This document shows, one piece after another, positions 29,706-38,860 of a stretch of DNA of 64,000 nucleotides. The number at the start of each line of letters is the position of its first letter. Within the stretch, counting starts at the first letter, position 1. The position numbers and the translations under genes were made by a program. The stretch is from Acutalibacter muris (lineage in GTDB: Bacteria > Bacillota > Clostridia > Oscillospirales > Acutalibacteraceae): positions 1,674,001-1,738,000 of the forward strand of contig NZ_CP021422.1 of assembly GCF_002201475.1 (NCBI RefSeq), in the 5' to 3' direction. A model generated the notes under the pieces. The model was not told the origin of the DNA. It ran no database searches and worked only from the letters and a program-made list of their open reading frames with translations.

Positions 29706-31400
29706 TCATTTCCCAGGCTTAAACCCATCCTTGAGCTTTACCGAGCGGTTAAACACCAAGCGCCCAGGCTTATTGTCCTTGCTGTCCGCACAAAAGTACC
29801 CCTGACGCATGAACTGGTAGCTCTCGCCGGGCTTCGCCCCGGATAGTGAAGCCTCAGCCTTGCAGCCTGTGAGCACCTCTAAAGAGTCCGGGTTCAAGTA
29901 GTCCAGAAAGTCGCCCTCCTCCGGGTTGTCCACTGTAAACAGGTTATCGTATATACGCACCTCGGCGTCCACAGCCGTTCCAGCGTCCACCCAGTGTAAA
30001 GTGGCCCCCTTTACCTTGCGCCCGTCCGCAGGATCTCCGCCCCGGCTGTCCGGGTCGTATTCGGCGGTTATCTCCGTTATATTGCCGTCTCCATCAGCTG
30101 TAAAGCCAGTGCACTTCACGATATACGCCCCCTTCAGCCGGCACTCCGGCCCATCAGGGTACAGGCGTTTATACTTGGGCACAGGCTCCGAAAGGAAGTC
30201 CTCGGCCTCTATCCAAAGTTCCCTGGAGAAGGTTATCTCCCTACTGCCGTCCTCGGGCCGGTTGGGGTTGTTTTCCACTGTAAACGTCTCTGACTTGTCA
30301 ACCGGGTAGTTAGTAATAACCAGCTTTACCGGGTGCAGCACTGCCATCACCCGCCGGGCTGTCATATTCAGGTCCTCGCGCAGGCAGTATTCCAAAAACG
30401 CATACTCCACCGTGGAAGCAGCCTTCGACACGCCGTTCCTCTCTGAGAAATTGCGTATGGCCCTGGGGGTATATCCCCGGCGGCGCAGGCCGCAGATAGT
30501 GGGCATACGGGGGTCATCCCAACCGTCAACATAGCCCTTCTCCACCAGCACTCTCAGCTTGCGCTTGCTCAGCACCGTATTATTGATGCCCAGCGGCGCA
30601 AATTCAATCTGGCGGGGCTTAGAGGGCAGCGTCACGTTCTCAACCACCCAGTTATAAAAGGGCCTGTGCGCTTCAAACTCTACGGTGCACAACGAGTGGG
30701 TGATATGCTCCATAGCGTCCTCAAAGGGGTGGGCATAGTCGTACATGGGATAAATGCACCACTTGTCGCCGGTCCTATGGTGGGAGGTGTGATTTATGCG
30801 GTATATCACCGGGTCGCGCATATTGAAGTTGCCCGAGGCCAAATCTATCTTGGCCCGCAGGGTCATGCGGCCGTCCTCAAACTCTCCGGCCCGCATACGT
30901 TTAAACAGCTCCAAACTCTCCTCCTTGGGACGGTCCCGGTAAGGGCTCCTGGCGGGAGTAGTCAAGTCCCCGCGCATTTCCCTCATCTGCTCCTGGGAGA
31001 GCTCGCAGACATAGGCAAGGCCCTTCTCTATCAGCTCGACAGCGCCCTGGTACATCTCCTCGAAGAAGTCCGATCCGTAATAGAAGCGGTCCCCCCAGTC
31101 GTATCCAAGCCAGTGAAGGTCCTCCTTTATGGCCTTCACATACTCAACATCCTCCTTGGTGGGATTGGTGTCATCCATCCGCAGGTTACAGATACCACCG
31201 AAACGCTCCGCTGTGCCAAAGTCCACATAAATTGCCTTTGCGTGGCCAATGTGCAGGTAGCCGTTGGGTTCCGGCGGAAACCGTGTGTGCACCTGCATAC
31301 CCTCAGTGCGTCCCCCGGGCCCGATATCCTCCTTTACAAACTCGTCTATAAAGTTTGTGCTGACAATCTCCGTATTCCCGCCTTTATATTCCTCGCTCAT
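29706..31400 (-). CDS. glnS: Glutaminyl-tRNA synthetase
   Basis: Charges tRNA-Gln directly with glutamine. The 564-residue class-I synthetase has the PPEPNGYLHIGHAK motif (HIGH near residue 52), FDDTNP-like RMDDTNPTKEDVEY, the VLSKRKL (KMSKS-equivalent) near 255, and the C-terminal beta-barrel anticodon domain. It is not a GluRS: the TNPTKE and SKR contexts are those of GlnRS. It is followed on the same strand, 30 bases upstream, by gltX, so they form one operon (gltX-glnS). Confidence 0.94.
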   Translation of the reverse strand: MSEEYKGGNTEIVSTNFIDEFVKEDIGPGGRTEGMQVHTRFPPEPNGYLHIGHAKAIYVDFGTAERFGGICNLRMDDTNPTKEDVEYVKAIKEDLHWLGYDWGDRFYYGSDFFEEMYQGAVELIEKGLAYVCELSQEQMREMRGDLTTPARSPYRDRPKEESLELFKRMRAGEFEDGRMTLRAKIDLASGNFNMRDPVIYRINHTSHHRTGDKWCIYPMYDYAHPFEDAMEHITHSLCTVEFEAHRPFYNWVVENVTLPSKPRQIEFAPLGINNTVLSKRKLRVLVEKGYVDGWDDPRMPTICGLRRRGYTPRAIRNFSERNGVSKAASTVEYAFLEYCLREDLNMTARRVMAVLHPVKLVITNYPVDKSETFTVENNPNRPEDGSREITFSRELWIEAEDFLSEPVPKYKRLYPDGPECRLKGAYIVKCTGFTADGDGNITEITAEYDPDSRGGDPADGRKVKGATLHWVDAGTAVDAEVRIYDNLFTVDNPEEGDFLDYLNPDSLEVLTGCKAEASLSGAKPGESYQFMRQGYFCADSKDNKPGRLVFNRSVKLKDGFKPGK

Positions 31401-31430
31401 GATATTCCCTTCTTTTCATATTATTTCTTT

Positions 31431-32876
31431 TCATGCCAGCTTGCTGAGCCCGGCCCTTAGTCTCCTGAGTGCTTCTTCTTTGCCCAGCAGTGTCAGTATT
31501 TCCATAGCCCCGCCCGGGGTCACCAAAGTGCCTGCGGCCGCGATGCGCACCGGCCAGAGCAGGGTGCCGTTCTTAACCTCTAGCTTCTGGGCCAAATTTA
31601 TCATCCCTTCATGGATAGTCTCCAGTTCCCATGCGGATAGCTGTTCCAGTGCTTCTATTGCCGCTTCAAGCATCTTTGGTGAATTCTCAAGGTTTGTTTT
31701 GGACTTCTTATTTACGAAAAAGTCTACAGGGTAATCGGGCAGCTCTTTGAAGAAGCCCAAAAGCCCGGGTATCTCATTAAATTTCGTCAGCCGCGCCCGC
31801 AGGATAGAGTCCAGGACCTCCCAGGGCTTTTCCTCGTCCCCGAAGACCTCTTTATAAAACGGCATGGCCTGGGCACGGAAGTCTTCACTGCTCATTGCCT
31901 TGATATACTCACCGTTGAACCAGTTTAGCTTATCATAGTCAAACACTGCCGGAGATTTACTTATACGGTCAATAGAAAAGCTTTTCACAAGCTCCTCAAG
32001 GCTGAAGATTTCCTGGTTATCTTTTGGGGCCCAGCCCAGCAGCGCAATATAGTTGGTGATGACCTCTGGCAGATAGCCGTCCTGTACCAGCCCCTCGAAG
32101 CTGGTGGAGCCGTGGCGCTTTGCAAGCTTCGAGGTAGTGCCGTCCTCGTTTCGGCCCATAATGAGCGGAAGATGGATATAAGTGGGCTGCTCCCATCCCA
32201 GCGCCTCATACAGCATCTGGTACTTGGGTGTAGACGTTAGGTACTCGCATCCGCGCACCACATGGGTAATGCTCATCAAGTGGTCGTCTATCACATTTGC
32301 AAAGTTATATGTGGGATAGCCGTCGGCTTTTATAAGCACCTGATCCTCTATCTCCTTGTTCTCAATGGTGATCTCTCCAAACACCGCGTCCTTAAAGGTG
32401 GTGGAGCCGGTAAGCGGCACCTTCTGTCGTATAACATAGGGTGTGCCAGCCTCCAGAAGTCGCTGGACCTCCTCCCGGGGGAGCTCCCGGCAGTGGCGGT
32501 CATAACCGCCGAAGCCCTGCTCATGAAGCTGCTCCAGGCGCTCCTTGGTGCAGAAGCAGTAGTATGCCTTGCCCTCCCTGACCAGCTGCTCGGCGTATGG
32601 CCTATAGGTTTCCAGCCGCTGGCTCTGTACATACGGTTCATATGGCCCGCCTATATTCGGCCCCTCGTCGTGCTTCAGCCCTACCCGGTCAAGAGTACGG
32701 TAGATAACGTCTACCGCGCCCTCCACCAAACGCTCCTGGTCGGTGTCCTCTATCCTCAGAACGAACTGGCCCCCCTGGCTTTTAGCGGTCAGATACGCGT
32801 AGAGCCCCGTGCGCAGATTGCCCACATGCATAAACCCTGTGGGGCTGGGCGCAAATCTTGTCCTTACCTTGCTCAT
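31431..32876 (-). CDS. gltX: Glutamyl-tRNA synthetase
   Basis: Charges tRNA-Glu. The 481-residue protein begins MSKVRTRFAPSPTGFMHVGN (HIGH-equivalent HVGN), then RIEDTDQERLV, and SKLAKRHG as the KMSKS equivalent near residue 245. ATG 32876 with GAGGG upstream is preferred over the upstream in-frame codon that adds a hydrophobic but unconserved leader. First gene of the gltX-glnS operon. Confidence 0.94.
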   Translation of the reverse strand: MSKVRTRFAPSPTGFMHVGNLRTGLYAYLTAKSQGGQFVLRIEDTDQERLVEGAVDVIYRTLDRVGLKHDEGPNIGGPYEPYVQSQRLETYRPYAEQLVREGKAYYCFCTKERLEQLHEQGFGGYDRHCRELPREEVQRLLEAGTPYVIRQKVPLTGSTTFKDAVFGEITIENKEIEDQVLIKADGYPTYNFANVIDDHLMSITHVVRGCEYLTSTPKYQMLYEALGWEQPTYIHLPLIMGRNEDGTTSKLAKRHGSTSFEGLVQDGYLPEVITNYIALLGWAPKDNQEIFSLEELVKSFSIDRISKSPAVFDYDKLNWFNGEYIKAMSSEDFRAQAMPFYKEVFGDEEKPWEVLDSILRARLTKFNEIPGLLGFFKELPDYPVDFFVNKKSKTNLENSPKMLEAAIEALEQLSAWELETIHEGMINLAQKLEVKNGTLLWPVRIAAAGTLVTPGGAMEILTLLGKEEALRRLRAGLSKLA

Positions 32877-32913
32877 GATGTTCCCTCTTTCCACTTCGTT
32901 AGCTTTGCCTTTT

Positions 32914-32942
32914 ATAATACAATAAACCGCCGTAATTGGCAA
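32914..32942 (-). promoter_or_regulatory. Sigma-A promoter of gltX-glnS
   Basis: Reverse-strand TTGCCA (32937-32942) and TATTAT (32914-32919), spacer 17; about 40 bases before the gltX start. Confidence 0.65.
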
Positions 32943-32986
32943 GAAAAAATTTAGCCGCCCGGACAAAATTTTGCCACGGGACGGCT
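32943..32986 (-). terminator. Terminator of the VanY-type gene
   Basis: Reverse-strand AGCCGTCCCG and CGGGCGGCT arms form an imperfect hairpin followed by AAATTTTTTC. Confidence 0.7.
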
Positions 32987-33008
32987 GATTAAGAAGCCTT
33001 TGGGTCTT

Positions 33009-33923
33009 TTATGCGATTCCCTGATCCTTCAGGTACTGGACGTATTCCTCCAGGCACATGTTGAGCTCATTCATTTTTTTGGCGTTCTCAACCCCCACAT
33101 AGCGGTAATGCCAACTCTCGTTGTCAATGCCGGTAATGTCCACCTTATCTGAGCGGTAGCGCTGCACAAAGCCGTAGTCCTCCGCGTGCTCGCTAAGCCA
33201 CCGATAGGTTTCTGTCTCCTCAAAAGCGTTGTCAACATCGTTGAGATCCACCACAAAGCCCGTGTGGTGCTCACTGTGTCCCGGGCGGGCAATGGTACGC
33301 AAGGCAAGCTCCCTTGCCTCCTCCTCGGACATCCCTTCGCTCATGTGCAGCTCTATATCACGATTTAGGATTATCTCCTGTTCTTCAACGCTGCGGTAGC
33401 CTGAGCATATCCAAATGCTAACGCCGTCCTCCTGGGCGTCACGTATCATTGAGCTCAACTGGTCATATACACGGATATCCACAGACTCCTCACCGATAAA
33501 GCTGGGAGTGACCTCCCAACCCTCCGGCAGTGGAACTTCGTCGTTTACCAGAACCAGGAACGGATCTGAAAGCTGTTTGAAGCCGCTGTCATTAGACGCC
33601 GCCTGTGCCTGTCCGGCCTCCGTTGCCTGCTGTGCTCCGCTCTCCATGCGTATGGGTGTTCCGGCAGTTGGCTGTACCGGCTCGTCTTCATATCCGCCGG
33701 CAAAATATAATGATATAATTACCGCAGACATACATACAAGCACAGCGATAATGACCACGACCGCCGCCAAGGTCTCCTTGATTCGTTTTTGCTGCTGCTT
33801 TGGGCGGCGGGAGACATTTTCCTGTGATGTCCTCCCCACTGTCCTCTCTGACGGTCTGCGATTGGCTTTGCGTCTTTTGCCGTTGGGTATGTCTCTATAC
33901 TCACGCGTCCTATTTTCTGTCAC
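33009..33923 (-). CDS. Membrane-anchored D-alanyl-D-alanine carboxypeptidase, VanY/M15 family
   Basis: Trims the terminal D-Ala of peptidoglycan stem peptides outside the membrane. A basic N-terminal cytoplasmic tail (residues 1-48) precedes one membrane segment (about 50-76, LAAVVVIIAVLVCMSAVIIS), then a low-complexity linker and the M15 catalytic domain. Zinc ligands are visible in SEHHTGFVVDLN and in ESWHYRYVG. The product is about 304 residues. I prefer GTG 33923, nine bases from GAGAGG, over ATG 33932, which directly touches that site. A terminator follows. No vanX/vanA genes are near, so this is ordinary wall maintenance. Confidence 0.88.
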   Translation of the reverse strand: MTENRTREYRDIPNGKRRKANRRPSERTVGRTSQENVSRRPKQQQKRIKETLAAVVVIIAVLVCMSAVIISLYFAGGYEDEPVQPTAGTPIRMESGAQQATEAGQAQAASNDSGFKQLSDPFLVLVNDEVPLPEGWEVTPSFIGEESVDIRVYDQLSSMIRDAQEDGVSIWICSGYRSVEEQEIILNRDIELHMSEGMSEEEARELALRTIARPGHSEHHTGFVVDLNDVDNAFEETETYRWLSEHAEDYGFVQRYRSDKVDITGIDNESWHYRYVGVENAKKMNELNMCLEEYVQYLKDQGIA

Positions 33924-34021
33924 TATAATCATCCTCTCTGAGTTATCTTCATAATATTGGGGATGTGGGCCCGGCCGGTAAAAATTGTCCTACTATCCTG
34001 TCGATGTTATGAAGAAAATAC

Positions 34022-34051
34022 TTGACAGAAAAAGATTGTTAGATATATAAT
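34022..34051 (+). promoter_or_regulatory. Sigma-A promoter ahead of the amidotransferase gene
   Basis: TTGACA (34022-34027) and TATAAT (34046-34051), spacer 18. It would produce a leader of about 325 bases before ATG 34385. Confidence 0.7.
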
Positions 34052-34384
34052 GCTGTTTCACGACCCTTTCTGTCAACCAAGGTTTAGACGGAAAATGGCT
34101 GGAAAAGGTAAGTTTAGTTTCGTGATTTAAGATATTTAAAATATATTATAATGGGTAAAAACCACCAAGTCAACAGATACTCTGTAAACTTTCTGCCATA
34201 TGGGGAAAATCGTTCTACAGTATACGACACAATACTACAAAGTTCCCTCAATATATTGCAGTTTCCTATTTTTCGCGTGATTAGCTAAGAAAGTTTTAAG
34301 AGACAAATAGAAAAAACATTGGTGTGGGGAACGGTAGTTAAGCTCAAAAATTGCTATTTTTATTACATAAGGAGGATTATGTAA
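34052..34384 (+). other. Long untranslated leader, AT-rich, no gene seen
   Basis: About 330 bases between the promoter and the amidotransferase start. No convincing open frame with a ribosome binding site, no riboswitch family that I recognise and no clear terminator. It ends with ATAAGGAGG ten bases before the start codon. Confidence 0.4.
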
Positions 34385-35032
34385 ATGAAGAAAATCTATA
34401 TTTATGGAGACAGAGAAAAGCGCCAAAACTATGTAGAGGCCATTGAGGCCTGCGGTGCGCAGGTCCTGGTGTCGTTGGACACACATGAGGCTGAACACTG
34501 CGATGCTCTTCTCCTGCCCGGAGGGGCCGATATGGATCCCAGACTCTACGGCGAGGAAAATCTGTGTAGTCATGGAATAGACCTGGCTCTGGACACAACC
34601 GAACTGGAGCTGACACAGGCTTTTTCTGATAGCTGCCGGCCAATCCTTGGAATATGCCGTGGTATGCAGGTACTGAATGTAGCTTTTGGCGGTACCCTGA
34701 TACAGAACCTTCCCACTGCCGCTGCACATCGTTGGGAGGAGGGTATTGGTGATCGTGTACATACAGTCATAGTGTCTAAGGAGAGCTTTCTTTTCAAATT
34801 ATATGGTAGACGTTTCGCGGTTAACAGTGCCCACCACCAAGGTGTGGGGAGACTTGGTGACAGTTTTCAAATAGCTGCCCGGGCTGAGGAGGGTGGGATA
34901 GAGGCTATACAGTCGCCGGTAAAGAAAATTTATGCTGTGCAGTGGCATCCAGAGCGTTTGACATTAAGGCATAAACGCACAGATGCAGTGGAGGGAAAGA
35001 AGCTATTTGAATTTTTTTTAGAAAATTTCTAA
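34385..35032 (+). CDS. Class-I glutamine amidotransferase / gamma-glutamyl hydrolase-like (peptidase C26)
   Basis: A 215-residue cytoplasmic hydrolase related to PuuD, which cleaves gamma-glutamyl-GABA. The nucleophile is in GICRGMQ (Cys91), the catalytic His-Glu pair is in WHPE near residue 191, and LLLPGGADMDP near 45 fits the family. It is short compared with typical PuuD (about 250), mainly at the N-terminus. ATG 34385 has AAGGAGG. It stands alone between a VanY gene and a tRNA; no putrescine pathway genes are nearby, so the substrate is open. Confidence 0.85.
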   Translation: MKKIYIYGDREKRQNYVEAIEACGAQVLVSLDTHEAEHCDALLLPGGADMDPRLYGEENLCSHGIDLALDTTELELTQAFSDSCRPILGICRGMQVLNVAFGGTLIQNLPTAAAHRWEEGIGDRVHTVIVSKESFLFKLYGRRFAVNSAHHQGVGRLGDSFQIAARAEEGGIEAIQSPVKKIYAVQWHPERLTLRHKRTDAVEGKKLFEFFLENF

Positions 35033-35050
35033 TAATATCTAAATTACCGA

Positions 35051-35079
35051 TTGACAACTCGACAATTAAGTGATATAAT
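35051..35079 (+). promoter_or_regulatory. Consensus sigma-A promoter of tRNA-Leu(GAG)
   Basis: TTGACA (35051-35056) and TATAAT (35074-35079), spacer exactly 17: a perfect consensus, 12 bases before the mature tRNA. Confidence 0.9.
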
Positions 35080-35091
35080 AGCATTGTAATT

Positions 35092-35175
35092 GCGCGAGTG
35101 CTGGAACTGGCAGACAGGCACGTTTGAGGTGCGTGTGCCTTTGGCGTACGGGTTCAAGTCCCGTCTCGCGCACCA
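35092..35175 (+). tRNA. tRNA-Leu, anticodon GAG
   Basis: An 84-base class-II tRNA: acceptor GCGCGAG pairs with CTCGCGC, followed by A and encoded CCA. The anticodon arm is GCACG-TTGAGGT-GCGTG with anticodon GAG, the variable arm is long and the T-arm reads GGGTTCAAGTCCC. Confidence 0.96.
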
Positions 35176-35177
35176 AA

Positions 35178-35240
35178 TCTAAATAATCCGAACCTGTTTC
35201 CAATAGGAGAGATGGGTTCGGATTATTTAGTTTCTTTGGC
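35178..35240 (+). terminator. Terminator of tRNA-Leu(GAG)
   Basis: CTAAATAATCCGAACC pairs perfectly over 16 bp with GGTTCGGATTATTTAG, followed by TTTCTTT. The loop is about 20 bases. Confidence 0.85.
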
Positions 35241-35469
35241 TGATACAAAAGCATCCATTTCCGCAACGGAGTGGAGCGCAAACCAACCTTTAAGCCGAGA
35301 GGCCCATGGAAGAAGTAGACCCCATAACCGCGAACAGGGTGGGCGCAGCCGTTTCTACGGTGCTCCCGCCCTGTTCGTCCTTATTCTCCGTTGTCCTCTT
35401 GTTCGTCCGCTTTCCGCTGTTCCTTCCACTCAGCAAACTCTGCTGGCCCTCCTCACCTTCGTCGAAAAA

Positions 35470-35911
35470 CGGCGCAGCTTATCGCCCGGAAATGAAGGCT
35501 GTACCTGCTGCTGGTAATCCTACTGGCATGGCTGCTCATATTTCAGTACACGCCTATGGGCGGAGTTCTTATGGCTTTTGAGGATTATTGAATAACAAAG
35601 GGGATTTTTGGCAGCGAATGGGTAGGCCTCAAGTATTTTGCTATGTTCTTCAATTCTCCGAATTTTGCCACGCTTTTGTGAAATACTCTCGCTCTGAGCG
35701 TCTATTCCCTTATCGTCGGGTTTCCTGTGCTGAGTGTAGTCGGCATAGCTTTCAGAAATATGTACGTCTGATCCGGGGGCTGGCAGGGGGTGGGCTTTGA
35801 AAAGGCTCTGCTTATGCAGACCAGCGCCAATATGGCGGTTTCTGAAATCATCTCCACTTATGTCTATAAAGTGGGTATCCAGTGGGGACAGTATAGCTTT
35901 GGGCCGTAGGG
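35470..35911 (+). pseudogene. Remnant of an LplB-type sugar ABC transporter permease
   Basis: In the frame of base 35499 the sequence reads LYLLLVILLAWLLIFQYTPMGG and VLMAFEDY, then TKGIFGSEWVGLKYF, NTLALSVYSLIVGFPVLSV and finally ANMAVSEIISTYVYKVG: consecutive landmarks of LplB permeases. In-frame TGA codons interrupt it at about 35495, 35589, 35682 and 35769, and a stretch is missing around 35775. The C-terminus is lost at a junction with the next remnant near 35911. Stops without frame changes suggest base substitutions following loss of selection. The intact homologue is at 60926-61873. Bases 35241-35470 hold nothing I can identify. Confidence 0.85.
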
Positions 35912-36250
35912 CTGTTCAAGATCGTGCTGCCTCTTTCTATGCCGATCCTAGCGGTAGCTTTTTTGATGTACGCCGTGGGCTATTGGAACAGCTGGTTTGC
36001 CGCCTCAATTTACCTGCGCAGCGAGAGCAAATATCCTCTACAGCTTATCCTGCGGAATATCCTGCTTTCGACAAAGATTTCCGCTAAGACCATGAACCTT
36101 GTAGGACCCGAAGCTGTTTATCAGGAGGAAAATGCAGTATATGCTGAAGGTTCCTGTATCGTGCTGGCCACCGCGCCGATGCATATGCTCTATCCCTTTA
36201 TCCAGAAAAATTTTGTGAAGGGTCACATGATCGGGGCAATCAAGGGATAA
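35912..36250 (+). pseudogene. C-terminal remnant of a YtcP/LplC-type sugar permease
   Basis: An open frame encoding only the last third of the permease: LFKIVLPLSMPILAVAF, MYAVGYWNSWFAASIYLR, LLSTKISAKTMN and the typical ending YPFIQKNFVKGHMIGAIKG then stop. The EAA loop and everything before it are missing, removed by the deletion that fuses it to the LplB remnant. Sequence past the junction has no further damage. Homologous to the intact 59890-60807 gene. Confidence 0.85.
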
Positions 36251-36331
36251 GCGCAGCAGGAAAGTCTAACCTTCGTACTTTGGGGAGTGAAAGCTCTGTC
36301 AAAATAAAATCAACTGAAAAGGAGTTTTAAC

Positions 36332-37015
36332 ATGAAAAGTGAAATCAGCGAGCAGCTTGTATGCCTGCTATTGGCGGGCGGCGGTCGACCCAGGGCACCG
36401 GCAGCCACGTTAAGAGCACCGTGTCCGGGGCACAAGCGGGCAGAGAGCCTCCTTCTACGTGCCCAGGGCATCGGCTCGGGCGCGTCCCTGGCGATCTCCA
36501 AAGAGTGTAAATATCCTGAAATTACCTTCCGCTTTTTCGACTACATACTCAGCATTGATTATACCCTGAACGACTTTGTTGGCCTGGGAAACTGGGAATA
36601 TATCACCGAGGACACGGATAAGGAGGCTCAAGCCGGCACGAAAGCTATCGTCGATCTAGTAGAAGAGGACAAAGACAGTTCATACCAGGAGATGTCCGCC
36701 GTGAACGATCTGCTCTTCATGCGCCCTGGCTTCATGTGCAAGGATTACGACTACGGCGGGTTCGCTTACGATAGCCGGGCTTGAGGACTAGAACCATAGC
36801 AATGCCATCGTGTGTATTCTGGGATACTATACCGACCGCTATGAGGAGTATGCAGGCAAGAAAGTACCCTCTTGGGCCTATCGTATATGAAGCTGAGACA
36901 TCTCAGGAGCTGGCTCAGCTGAAGACATCCATGAAAGCCTATCTTGACGGCAGTCGTATTGCCTTTATCAACGGCGAAATGAGTCTGGGCGCTGATTGGG
37001 ACACAAAGGACCACT
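36332..37015 (+). pseudogene. Remnant of an LplA-type extracellular solute-binding lipoprotein
   Basis: After a good GGAG site and ATG 36332, the signal region is followed by an internal deletion. The C-terminal lobe is then recognisable in three different frames: SKECKYPEITFRFFDYILS and SAVNDLLFMRPGFMCKDYD (frame of 36332, to 36784), YEEYAGKKVPSWAYR (from 36840) and ELAQLKTSMKAYLDGSRIAFINGEMSLGADWD (from about 36901). At least two frameshifts and one large deletion make it non-functional. Confidence 0.82.
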
Positions 37016-37019
37016 TCGG

Positions 37020-37623
37020 CTCTCCGCCTATCCCACTAAGGTGGGCGGTCATATCGAGATAGACAGTGGCGTCGATATCCTTAAAACATGGCGTGAGATA
37101 ACCGGCAAGTACGGCGTGGGTCTGTTCGCGCACTATTCCGGCACCTTTGAGATAAACGATGTCGAACAGCACCCGGAGTGGTCAGCACTTGATGAAAAGG
37201 GGAGAAGCTACAGCGTATCAGACACCAATCCACCCCGGCACTATGCCCAAAAGGCCTGACGGAGGAATAGACTTTTTCGGGACGAATAGTGTCGGCTCCG
37301 GCCGGTTTGCGGGACTTTGTATGTCAAACCACGGAAAGCCGAGGGACCTGATGGCCTGGGGTTGGAGTATTGGTTAGCCGAACGTCTGCTTCAATCAGGA
37401 CAGACTCCATATGCGCGAGCCTATACAGCTCTGCCAGGAGGCGGCCGTTGTGTTCTCCGTCGGAAACGGCATACTGCGCATTATACAAGCGAATTGCAAC
37501 AAGCAGATCAGCGGTTTTTTGAACTCAGCGCGGCGGTGTTTTTCCTCTCCGTGGTACTGCTCTTTTCCATGCCGAAAGGCGGACCTGCCTCCATCACCGG
37601 TAAGGGAGCGCGGCTCCTGCTGA
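37020..37623 (+). pseudogene. Remnant of a glycoside-hydrolase-like protein
   Basis: The first part (about 37027-37259) reads AYPTKVGGHIEI, then LKTWREITGKYGVGLFAHYSG and DVEQHPEWSALDEKG. It continues in another frame with GKPRDLMAWGWS (37320-37377) and, after an in-frame TAG, MREPIQLCQEAAVVFSVGNG (37408-37480). These strings match a family of uncharacterised TIM-barrel glycosidase-like proteins (hypothetical glycosyl hydrolase 6/alpha-fucosidase-like) that normally number several hundred residues more. Only pieces remain. It closes the decayed uptake locus. Confidence 0.65.
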
Positions 37624-38226
37624 TAAATTTCCTGGTCAATGGTTTTACCTCCACTTTGGGAAAGCGGGAAACATGGCGGGAAGCGCTTTGAAATGGTTTC
37701 ATGCTTATCTCATGTGAAATATTACTGCTCGTTGTATACGGCTTTTTATCGAAAATATATCGGACAAAAAGAGCACTCGGAGGAAACTTCAATTATTCCG
37801 ATATTCAAACCCCTTTGACACGCAGATTCCTTTTAGCTTTTGCGCTGATATTTGATTATACAACATATTTTTTTGTGAAATCAAGGAAAATGAATTTATA
37901 TTGAGATTTATAATACCAGATTCTATCATGTGCATAAGCCTTCCGTGTTTTCGTTGCTTTTTGTGTCACACAGTTTCCCTTTTCATATCCAAGATTGTAA
38001 CATAATATTTGGCTATACGCCGAAGGCAGGAGCCGGAAATTTTCGGCTTTCTTCCCTGTTTCTAGAGGGGAGAAGGAAGAACATTATTTTGCGATCAAGA
38101 TTTGCGCCGCAAAGTAAGGAAAAAGGTTTTACGGGAACATAGAAAAAGTAAAAATGTCAGAGGACTTTCCCCGCAAGGGCTGTACGCTGTGTTGTTGACG
38201 CATTCCGAGACCGATCGGTTTTTCGC
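37624..38226 (+). other. Non-coding, AT-rich stretch after the decayed locus
   Basis: About 600 bases with no supported gene. Short frames here lack ribosome binding sites and recognisable domains. Probably further decayed DNA. Confidence 0.4.
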
Positions 38227-38254
38227 TTGCAATTTGCCGTATATGGTGTATAAT
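38227..38254 (+). promoter_or_regulatory. Promoter of the TlpA-CD1871A-polyferredoxin operon
   Basis: TTGCAA (38227-38232) and TATAAT (38249-38254), spacer 16, about 63 bases before ATG 38318. Confidence 0.6.
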
Positions 38255-38317
38255 GTTAAAATATGGGGTGTTCTTTCAAAGATTTATCCCCCAAAACTAA
38301 GGAAAGAGGTTCTCAGC

Positions 38318-38860
38318 ATGAAAAGCAAGAAAGCAGTTTTGATACTTCTGACCCTCCTTATGGTTACAGCCCTTATTCTTACCGGCTGCTCTCAGGCCAG
38401 AGGAGAGTACGGCTCGTTTACTGCCGACACTCTGGACGGCGGCACGTTTAAGGGCGGAGACATAGCGGCAAAGGACCTGACCGTCATAAACTTTTGGGGC
38501 ACCTTTTGCTCCCCTTGCATTGCCGAGATGCCGGACCTTGCGGCCTTTGAAAAGTCCTTGCCGGACAATGTGCAGCTTATCACAATCTGTGTGGACGCCC
38601 AGGGAAACGAGGAGACTGCCAGATACCTGCTGGACCAGGCGGGTTATACCGGCATAACGCTTACTGCCGGTGACGAGAGCTTCAACAGTATTCTCAACGG
38701 CATACAGGCTGTGCCTACTACCGTATTTGTGGGACCTGACGGAAGTCAGATAGGGGAGGAGATCATCGGTATGCAGCCGGACCTGGAGAGCGCCTACCTG
38801 TCGGCCATAAACTCGTGCCTGAAGGAGTTGGGAAAGGGTGAGATAAGCATTGAAAAGTAA
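38318..38860 (+). CDS. TlpA-like thioredoxin-fold lipoprotein
   Basis: A 180-residue extracytoplasmic thiol-disulfide protein. The signal peptide ends in the lipobox LILTGC (lipid-modified Cys24). The thioredoxin fold carries WGTFCSPC with redox cysteines 64 and 67, and the cis-proline context AVPTTVF near 140. It follows the AhpC/TSA-TlpA pattern. ATG 38318 (AAAGAGG upstream) is chosen because it begins the signal peptide; the long upstream in-frame extension is not protein-like. Its stop overlaps the start of the small CxxC protein, and a polyferredoxin gene follows, suggesting the three work as one electron-transfer chain. Confidence 0.9.
   Translation: MKSKKAVLILLTLLMVTALILTGCSQARGEYGSFTADTLDGGTFKGGDIAAKDLTVINFWGTFCSPCIAEMPDLAAFEKSLPDNVQLITICVDAQGNEETARYLLDQAGYTGITLTAGDESFNSILNGIQAVPTTVFVGPDGSQIGEEIIGMQPDLESAYLSAINSCLKELGKGEISIEK

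Noticed and set aside
30666-31460. A 264-codon plus-strand frame opposite glnS
   Set aside because: Antisense shadow of a well-conserved synthetase gene.
37500-37904. Short frames after the glycosidase remnant that look hydrophobic
   Set aside because: No start signals and no recognisable family; may be a fragment of a membrane sensor but cannot be supported.
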